Position numbers and translations under genes: made by a program. Under the pieces are notes generated by a model. That model ran no database searches and was not told where the DNA came from. It saw nothing but the letters and a program-made list of their open reading frames with translations. DNA of 64,000 bases, taken from positions 1-64,000 of the IMG/VR virus record IMGVR_UViG_3300024257_000003; one strand, written 5' to 3'. Positions 57,976 through 64,000 of the stretch are shown here, in pieces. Numbering within the stretch: the first letter of the stretch is position 1; each line of letters starts with the position of its first letter. The stretch comes from a virus.

Positions 57976-60624
57976 TTAAACATTGATTGTAATTAGTGTT
58001 GCTGTCTTTCTCACACCAGCTCCATCATCGGGATGGAAGCCTGCAACCGCAACCCAGTAAGGTATACCATACACTAAGGTGGGTGGGGTTGGAAAGCTCT
58101 GGATTCTAATTGTTGTAGCATCTATGTAAGTGACGTCAGCTGTGATGTCCTTTACTGCTGTGATCTTATCGTCTGTGTCTACCTTAATTATGTAGACTGA
58201 CATCTCTAGTTCTGCTGTAGTTGGAAAGCTGAGTCCATTTATTATAACATCGGTTCCAACTGTAACCGCCGCAATTGGCACCCCGGGCGCAGCCGAAGTG
58301 CGCATGTCTGTGACAGTAAGATCATTCGGACTCATGTACACAGCTGACGTGAGTCTTGACCCATCGTCATTAAGTACAGCAGCGGGATTCTCTAAGAACT
58401 CAACCTCATCTGGAGAGGGGAGGTTTGGAAGCTTCCACTGTCCCTTCATGGAGTCATTCAGCTGAAGGCATATCTCTACCTGGTTGCTGACCAGGATTGG
58501 ATCTTCAATTGTGTACGCCACTATCTGAGCACTTCTCTCAATAACTAACTTGTACGCTACTATGAGTTGGCCCGTCGGGATGGGGTCAGGAAATTGGAAT
58601 TCTGTCCATGCTGGGTTTGCCCCGGCAGCAAAGGCAATTGGGTGGACAACCTCTTCGGCTCCAGCAACGGTCCTGTGCCAGACGGCCGTCAGTCCACCTC
58701 TTCTAGTTCTGCTATCGTATGGTTCTGGCCAGTCCTCTGCAAGGACGGGGCCATTAGCATAGATCTCAAAGTCAGCCCCAAGACTTGGGATGCTTTGGAT
58801 AAGCATGTAGACGTCAGCAATGTTTCCATCAAATCTTTCCTTAACCAGGATCGTATCTGGAGCGCCACCTACTATTGGCGTTGGCAGCGCGACCAGGTCG
58901 CCTGCTGCTGGGTCTGGGTTTAGATAGTCTGGAACGGCAGGGTCCATTGGGTCGTACAACCACTCTGATGCAATGAACTCATTGATGGTGCTTACACCTT
59001 GAGCTTCTGTATATGCATAGCCTTCTCCGTCTGTGACAGAGAAGTTCTGAGAGAAGATGATTAGACCATCTAGAGATCTGAACTCGACTGGAACATTAGG
59101 AACGCCAACCCTGGGAACTCCATTGGCGGTGACTCTAGCTCTCACTACTAGAAGATCACTCTCATCTGCTACTGGTACATTCAATGGACCATAGCATGTT
59201 GAGCCATCTGTCCTTGTTGTGATGGGACCATTTGCACACAGTTCTATCTTACTTGCTACTACACGCCTGTTGTCTAGAACCAAGAAGCCTTGCTTGAGAG
59301 AGTTAACAAGGGGGTCAAGGTCTTCGCGCGGGTCGTCAAAGAGCTCTCGCGCATCTACAGTGTCGTATTGAATTAGCGGGACCTGAGTCCAGTCGACTTG
59401 AATATCTGCAGCTGGAGTGGCGCCCTTGACGCCATCTCCAAATGTAATGGTCCCGTACAGAGGATCAAGTTCGTAGTGTGTATCCGCAGGGAGGGAGGCT
59501 GTAAGGTCAGCTACTCTGTCCCACACGGTGGCGGCTCCTCCTGGGTCGACTGTAACTATTGTGCTGGATGGATCTAACACTAGCGGGCCAGCCAGATCGC
59601 CGTCCTGGTAAGAACTTAGGTCAAGGACTGGGAAGCTAGGAAGATAGAATACTGTGGCGTTTGCAGTGTTGGGGAAGTTCACGGTCTGTGTGACTCGAAC
59701 GTCCTTGTTGAATGTGACGTTGGCGTCACATGTTGGCTTGTAGGATATTGTCCCATAGTCTGCATAGGCCACTGGTAGGTATGCGCGGACTCCCATGCCT
59801 TCGGTCCAGTGCCCTTTGTATCCCACTGCATAGTCACCTTCCACAAGCGTAGCCGCTCCCAGCCTCGCTAGGAAAGTCTCAAAAGACAGCTCTGTTCTAA
59901 AGATGTCTGGCCTGGAGAATGTAACCTTCCACCATCTGACTGGCGAATCAAGAATAGTAATGGCCCATATATCTTGAACCGGTTCGATCTCTGTGAAGTT
60001 TGTTCCAACTGCAATGTCCACGTTGAGCTTTGGCTCTGAGTCATATGCCTCAATCTTAAACTGATTCACTGTTGTATCTGTGTTGGCAAACACATCTCCG
60101 TCCATCTCTCTTCCGTTCAATGAGGCCACGCCCTTAAACTTTACCACCTTACTAAAGAGCCCCGAAGACTCTACCGCTAAGGTGTTGACGTCTCTCTGCA
60201 GGTACTCAACTGTGATGGGGAGAAAGGGAGAGGGTCTCTGGTCGAGGTCAAGAGTGGACCTGCCCCCGGAGAGCTCATCTTTGCAAAGCTCGATGATGCT
60301 CTGTGTTCCGTGGAGGTTGGCTGATGTTGCATGAGAGAAATACTTCCCTCTCTTTACTGCAGGGGTCCAGCCTTCCTGGAGCCTTTGGTCTTCGAAGTTG
60401 ATCTCCTCGAACTCAAGATCCTGTTGCTCTGTTACGCCGCTCTTATAGTATGCCTCTGGGATTGAGGTAAGATCGATGTCTGAACGCAGAGGTAGCCTGA
60501 AGTCCTTGTTCTCTAAGGACCTTGCATTCCAGACGCCTTCATCAAACTTCCATCCGGGGAGGTTCCTGAAGACGGCCTTCCCTTCAGGCTTTACTGCTAG
60601 CTCGAACTTTTCAATTATTGCCAT
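57976..60624 (-). CDS. Large virion protein with Ig-like (Big_1/IPT-like) modules
   Basis: 882 aa from ATG 60624; a GTG three bases upstream is possible. ELDPLYGTITFGDGVKGATP is a baseplate-type 'G-x-I-x-F-G-D-G-x-x-G' motif. A Big_1-like Ig module contains LLVVRARVTANGVPRVGVPN then P-V-E-F-R-S and F-S-V-T-D-G-E-G-Y-A. The last ~90 residues (VTVGTDVIINGLSFPTTAEL) resemble an IPT/TIG Ig-like fold. Such modules often bind cell-surface sugars. Likely baseplate plus receptor-binding appendage. Confidence 0.6.
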   Translation of the reverse strand: MAIIEKFELAVKPEGKAVFRNLPGWKFDEGVWNARSLENKDFRLPLRSDIDLTSIPEAYYKSGVTEQQDLEFEEINFEDQRLQEGWTPAVKRGKYFSHATSANLHGTQSIIELCKDELSGGRSTLDLDQRPSPFLPITVEYLQRDVNTLAVESSGLFSKVVKFKGVASLNGREMDGDVFANTDTTVNQFKIEAYDSEPKLNVDIAVGTNFTEIEPVQDIWAITILDSPVRWWKVTFSRPDIFRTELSFETFLARLGAATLVEGDYAVGYKGHWTEGMGVRAYLPVAYADYGTISYKPTCDANVTFNKDVRVTQTVNFPNTANATVFYLPSFPVLDLSSYQDGDLAGPLVLDPSSTIVTVDPGGAATVWDRVADLTASLPADTHYELDPLYGTITFGDGVKGATPAADIQVDWTQVPLIQYDTVDARELFDDPREDLDPLVNSLKQGFLVLDNRRVVASKIELCANGPITTRTDGSTCYGPLNVPVADESDLLVVRARVTANGVPRVGVPNVPVEFRSLDGLIIFSQNFSVTDGEGYAYTEAQGVSTINEFIASEWLYDPMDPAVPDYLNPDPAAGDLVALPTPIVGGAPDTILVKERFDGNIADVYMLIQSIPSLGADFEIYANGPVLAEDWPEPYDSRTRRGGLTAVWHRTVAGAEEVVHPIAFAAGANPAWTEFQFPDPIPTGQLIVAYKLVIERSAQIVAYTIEDPILVSNQVEICLQLNDSMKGQWKLPNLPSPDEVEFLENPAAVLNDDGSRLTSAVYMSPNDLTVTDMRTSAAPGVPIAAVTVGTDVIINGLSFPTTAELEMSVYIIKVDTDDKITAVKDITADVTYIDATTIRIQSFPTPPTLVYGIPYWVAVAGFHPDDGAGVRKTATLITINV

Positions 60625-61934
60625 CACTCACCCCAGAACTGGGGGAACTCCCCAGCAGTTAATATGTCTCGGATGATACCATACCCCTCATTATTTGGTA
60701 AGCCATTAACATAATGGTTGACTTCGTTCGTGTAGAACTCTCTCGTCACTTGGTTGAAGTAGATGTCCTGTCCGCCTTCTGAGGTTATGTCAATGACCTT
60801 TACTGGTGAATGCCAGATGTAGAACTCATCTCTATTAGAGGTATATGTGAATTCTATTCTTCTTCCTGGCTGAGTGAAGGCAGTGATCTTACCATTGGTG
60901 TAGTCTACTTGGTACTCACCTCGAGCTACAGGGGTAACACCTACCTCTACTCTTAGTTCTGGAGAGGGGTTAAATGATAGTGAACCTTCGACTATCTTAT
61001 CATACTCTAGTTCCATTACTTCTTGAGAGGGGAGTGTCTCTGTGTGAAGGAGTCTGGAGTCTGTAACCAGGAGGTGTCGTGCGGCGGAGGTGGCTTCTGA
61101 TGCTAGAGTCGCCTCGTAGTTGTCGCTCAGGTTGATCCAATCTATGAGGGCGCCTATGGTCATGTCGCCGTACTCTATGGTCTGTTCTACGACTGGAGTC
61201 GCTCCTGCCTCTTGAATGAGCTGAGGGACCCACTCTGTATAGATGGTCGCCTCCTTCTCATTTAAGAAGAGCCTCATCTTCAGGGGGTCTGCCAGAGGAG
61301 ATGCCTTAGTTGTTATCTTGATGGCCTTTGCTGGGGCAAGACCAAGCTCTCTGTTGATCCCATTCGTGAGTCCGACGTAGGTTGAGTTTGACGGACGGCC
61401 TGCTACGGAAAGAATGCGGCTTAGATAAGCCTTGTTCTTTTCCTCTGGCAACCTTGGGGTTGACAGAAGGCTTCCGAAGTGGTCGAACTGATTGCCTACC
61501 TCATTGATTCTAATGGGCTCGAGCGAGCGGAGCGTAGCTGGAGAGATCTCCTCGTCTTCGTCAACGAATCCAATAGACGAGGTATCTGCCACTTCGTCTA
61601 TGTTCATATCCATTGTGTCTGGAACTGCGTTGATCTCTATTGGGGTGGCCACCAGATCCATAGCGGTGAAGGCGGTGTCGATGGCAGAGTCGGCAATTAG
61701 GATGGGGTCTATGCGTACCGTGTCACCATTGGGATCTAGGAAGAACTGATTGGCGGGAGTTGTGAATGAGGTCCCAAGGGAATCAATGAAGACATTGATG
61801 GGCATGACCCTTACAGGGTCTGCCGTGAAGACAAGTGTCCCCTGGACGCGGAGGCCCTGCTTAATTAGGGTTCCTGTGACATTGAATACATTTACCCCGA
61901 TGGTTACTGTGCCCGCAAAACTCTTACGACTCAT
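60624..61934 (-). CDS. Baseplate/tail-associated protein, 436 aa
   Basis: Residues ~150-200 read FDHFGSLLSTPRLPEEKNKA, YLSRILSVAGRPSNSTYVGL and T-N-G-I-N-R-E-L-G-L, reminiscent of phage tail proteins of the gpI/P2-type region (helix-rich 'L-x-x-P-R-L-x-x-E'). Flanked by beta parts including VVEQTIEYGDMTIGALIDWI. Probably a small tail-tip protein. Confidence 0.6.
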   Translation of the reverse strand: MSRKSFAGTVTIGVNVFNVTGTLIKQGLRVQGTLVFTADPVRVMPINVFIDSLGTSFTTPANQFFLDPNGDTVRIDPILIADSAIDTAFTAMDLVATPIEINAVPDTMDMNIDEVADTSSIGFVDEDEEISPATLRSLEPIRINEVGNQFDHFGSLLSTPRLPEEKNKAYLSRILSVAGRPSNSTYVGLTNGINRELGLAPAKAIKITTKASPLADPLKMRLFLNEKEATIYTEWVPQLIQEAGATPVVEQTIEYGDMTIGALIDWINLSDNYEATLASEATSAARHLLVTDSRLLHTETLPSQEVMELEYDKIVEGSLSFNPSPELRVEVGVTPVARGEYQVDYTNGKITAFTQPGRRIEFTYTSNRDEFYIWHSPVKVIDITSEGGQDIYFNQVTREFYTNEVNHYVNGLPNNEGYGIIRDILTAGEFPQFWGE

Positions 61935-63852
61935 TGAACTTTACCTCGATGAAATCAAAGTCCTCTCTGAAGAAGAGAGCACTGCCAGCAAAGTCTGCGA
62001 TGAAGGAGTCATACATAGGAGTTAGAATCCAAGAGCTGCCTTTGTTTATTACTACCACCCTGCCATCTTCCAGGGCCGCAACTCTGTTGGGGCCCGAGAC
62101 TGTAACCAGATGATCGATCTTATACTCTGCCAGGGCGTTATCGACCTGGTTGATGAAGACCTTCTTTACTGTCTCCGTCCCGCCACCCATGAACTCTGTG
62201 TTCATCTCTAGGATGAAGGACCCCTCAACTGTTGATGTAAGCTCTCGTGTCCTTGGTGTAATGCCATAGTAAATCAAGGGGAGGGTATTATACTTCCACT
62301 GAGGGGCCGTATGAACTGTGTTGAACTCTAGGTCCAGGTAGGTTCTGGTTCCGCTGGGCAGCACCATGCTCCAATACCATCTGCGGATAGTGTTTGCGCC
62401 GCGAGGTGTGTCCATCTCAATGGGGATCACCCTCTCTCTCCCAGCTCCAGTGTCCTCTATGAAGTTGTATCCCTCCATGAAGAAGCTCTGCTCTGGAGTA
62501 TTGGTGGCTGTGTTGAGTTCCTCTAGTCCTGTTGGTAGGACTTCCCTTCTGTCATAGACGTACAGCTTGGTTGCATCAACTGCATATAACCAGTTGCTGG
62601 TAGGGTCAAGTGAGAAGTCCGTTATGGTCACATTTGTGCCAGCCACATCCCTTAGAGGCCTGCGTGCTACGGTCTGGAATGTATCCTCTAGCTTCACAAG
62701 GTCGGACAGATATCCCTGACCTGAGCTCTGCTGGTCCAAGTAGGACCCAGCTAAATCTTCTCCGTAGGCCCACTGCATGGGCTCTTCGTCTGGAGATCGA
62801 AATAAAGGATCCATCTTGTTTGAGATCCTCATGGGGAAGTTAAGAATGACAATCTCTCCAGTGGTATTCTCTAGGCCGTCTAAGAAGGAGATCTCTTCTA
62901 CTCTCCCCCATGCTTTCATTGTGGGGATAGTTCCATTCCTTAGGAGGATGACCCTCTCTGTTTGGGCTAGGCCCTCAGGGCCTTCTCCCTTCAAGAGGAT
63001 TGAAGATGTGATCAGTACATCCCCAGCCTGAATCGCATTGGCGAGACTGTGTGTCCAGATGTAAAGAATCCCTGGAACAGGGACGTCGAAGGCTGGGATG
63101 ATTGAGACGTCGTGGAGTGAGGTTGATGCTGTTAGCTGAGTGTTTATTGTGCCCTGGTCTTCAGACGTGTATCGACTTGGCAAGGCGCCTCTCCAGAAGT
63201 CTACAAATGTATCCGTTCCAGTTAGAGCAAGCTTGTTCCAATCTTTGATTCCCCATACGCTGGGCAGTTCGTAGACCTCTTCTCCTCCCTCATCTATCCT
63301 TGTCGTGAACGCCTCCCCTGTGGAAAGGTAATACTGATACAACCAATCTGGATCTTTATAATCTGCCTTCTCTGCGTTTAGACTCACGTTCCTTAAGTGT
63401 AGCTTTAGTCTTGTGTTGTCAAGCTGGTCGCCGAGTGGGTTCATGAACTGTCTATAAAGAGAGTTCATCTCTCCTCGGGCCTTTGTGTGAGAAGGGAAGT
63501 ATCCTGCCAATACCTCTGTGTAGGGTGCGCGTCTTTGTAGGATTGTTGAGAAGGTTAGTGCTTCAGTCGTGACACTGAACGCCCAGTTCTTTGATACTGT
63601 CTCGTCCAGGTCTGTTGCTGTTGCTGTAACCTTTACATCTTGAGGTCCCATTAGGCTGACATCTAAATCAATTGTCCAAGTCCCTAGTGCGGTAGATGCA
63701 CCAAAGCCTGTGAATTCAATATCATTAATCCAAACCTGGAAGCTATCCTCGAAGGACGCAGGCTCATTGTTGCTTATAATATCTATTGTGATATTAATTG
63801 TACCAGGTGCCTGCGGGGCTAGTGGTGCTGTTATGTCAAAGGTTGTAATCAT
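61924..63852 (-). CDS. Tail/baseplate protein with N-terminal Ig-like domain, 642 aa
   Basis: ATG overlaps the next upstream gene's stop by 4 bases. Residues 1-95 form an Ig-like beta domain (ITIDIISNNEPASFEDSFQV, then D-L-D-V-S-L-M-G-P-Q-D-V). After ~95, YFPSHTKARGEMNSLYRQFM and YKDPDWLYQYYLSTGEAF are helical tail-like segments; the C-terminal 200 residues are beta-rich. Probably part of the baseplate or fibre attachment. Confidence 0.6.
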   Translation of the reverse strand: MITTFDITAPLAPQAPGTINITIDIISNNEPASFEDSFQVWINDIEFTGFGASTALGTWTIDLDVSLMGPQDVKVTATATDLDETVSKNWAFSVTTEALTFSTILQRRAPYTEVLAGYFPSHTKARGEMNSLYRQFMNPLGDQLDNTRLKLHLRNVSLNAEKADYKDPDWLYQYYLSTGEAFTTRIDEGGEEVYELPSVWGIKDWNKLALTGTDTFVDFWRGALPSRYTSEDQGTINTQLTASTSLHDVSIIPAFDVPVPGILYIWTHSLANAIQAGDVLITSSILLKGEGPEGLAQTERVILLRNGTIPTMKAWGRVEEISFLDGLENTTGEIVILNFPMRISNKMDPLFRSPDEEPMQWAYGEDLAGSYLDQQSSGQGYLSDLVKLEDTFQTVARRPLRDVAGTNVTITDFSLDPTSNWLYAVDATKLYVYDRREVLPTGLEELNTATNTPEQSFFMEGYNFIEDTGAGRERVIPIEMDTPRGANTIRRWYWSMVLPSGTRTYLDLEFNTVHTAPQWKYNTLPLIYYGITPRTRELTSTVEGSFILEMNTEFMGGGTETVKKVFINQVDNALAEYKIDHLVTVSGPNRVAALEDGRVVVINKGSSWILTPMYDSFIADFAGSALFFREDFDFIEVKFNES

Positions 63853-64000
63853 TCTACAAACTTCACTGCATCAGTCAGACTTCCTTCCATCGTTAGGCGC
63901 TGATCGATCTTTAGTTCGATGTCCTTGTTCTGCTGAAGGCGCAGGGGAGCCCTCCCGCTAAGCTCACTGTCTCTCCATATAACCACCTCTTCAAGAGGTC
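63849..64000 (-). CDS. Virion-region protein, 5' end outside window
   Basis: The reading frame runs from the window edge to the stop at 63849-63851. The last 49 residues are visible, including EEVVIWRDSELSGRAPLRLQ then Q-N-K-D-I-E-L-K, and end DAVKFVE. Spacing and ATGA overlap continue the operon pattern. Too short to name. Confidence 0.6.
   Translation of the reverse strand, partial: PLEEVVIWRDSELSGRAPLRLQQNKDIELKIDQRLTMEGSLTDAVKFVE

Noticed and set aside
42446-62025. Long + strand frames opposite the virion genes
   Set aside because: They lack ribosome sites, have Ser/Arg/Pro-rich composition typical of antisense frames, and the - strand frames are continuous and overlapping.
1-64000. tRNA genes, rRNA genes and CRISPR arrays
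   Set aside because: No cloverleaf-like sequence in the few gaps and no regularly spaced direct repeats were seen by eye.

Overview
The window is part of a large tailed double-stranded DNA phage (or closely related prophage-like) genome. Genes are packed head to tail, with many ATGA, TAATG and GTGA overlaps and AGGAG-type ribosome binding sites. The left 42 kb, on the + strand, holds DNA replication, recombination and nucleotide metabolism genes. The right 22 kb, on the - strand, holds large beta-rich virion proteins. No tRNA, rRNA or CRISPR array was seen. The host is bacterial but cannot be named: a near-consensus sigma70-type promoter (38343-38371), bacterial Shine-Dalgarno sites, a lipobox protein, a B12-dependent ribonucleotide reductase, a GroES-like protein and an amidase all fit. 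A split recA with an EDxHD-type endonuclease recalls Bacillus phage 0305phi8-36, but that is analogy only.

Region 1 (1-6.9 kb): the 3' part of a retron-type reverse transcriptase, a SpoVG-like protein with an SSB-like C-terminal tip, a protein resembling plant Whirly/MRP ssDNA-binding proteins, a lysozyme-fold lipoprotein, an amidase and a von Willebrand A protein. Region 2 (6.9-23.4 kb): class II ribonucleotide reductase, a MazG-like pyrophosphohydrolase, a DUF3310 protein, recA with a group I intron, PhoH, dUTPase, thymidylate synthase with an HNH gene inserted at its 5' end, a nucleotidyltransferase, DHFR, a DHH phosphoesterase and many small unknown genes.

Region 3 (23.4-29.6 kb) is the most unusual part. 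A DnaE-type DNA polymerase III alpha subunit is encoded in pieces: a separate PHP-domain protein; a palm fragment interrupted by a group I intron (with an HNH gene) just before the codon of the third catalytic aspartate; then a split intein at the site used by cyanobacterial DnaE split inteins. Here the two intein halves lie on adjacent ORFs overlapping by 29 bases, and a LAGLIDADG endonuclease is fused to the N-half. A full polymerase would need RNA splicing, protein trans-splicing and non-covalent assembly with the PHP protein.

Region 4 (29.6-42 kb): metallophosphoesterase, DnaG-DnaB-like primase-helicase, a membrane-anchored Holliday-resolvase-like nuclease, two Cas4/RecB-like proteins, a DUF559/EDxHD-like nuclease, RusA, a sigma factor with its own promoter and an AAA+ ATPase. 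The + strand operon ends tail-to-tail with the - strand operon, sharing bases of both stop codons.

Region 5 (42-64 kb, - strand): from promoter-distal to proximal, a coiled-coil protein, a holin-like membrane protein, a Pro/Ala/Glu-rich protein, a fibre-like protein, three large proteins with N-terminal coiled coils and discoidin-like parts, two smaller proteins, and five large baseplate/tail-appendage-like proteins, the last one cut by the window edge.
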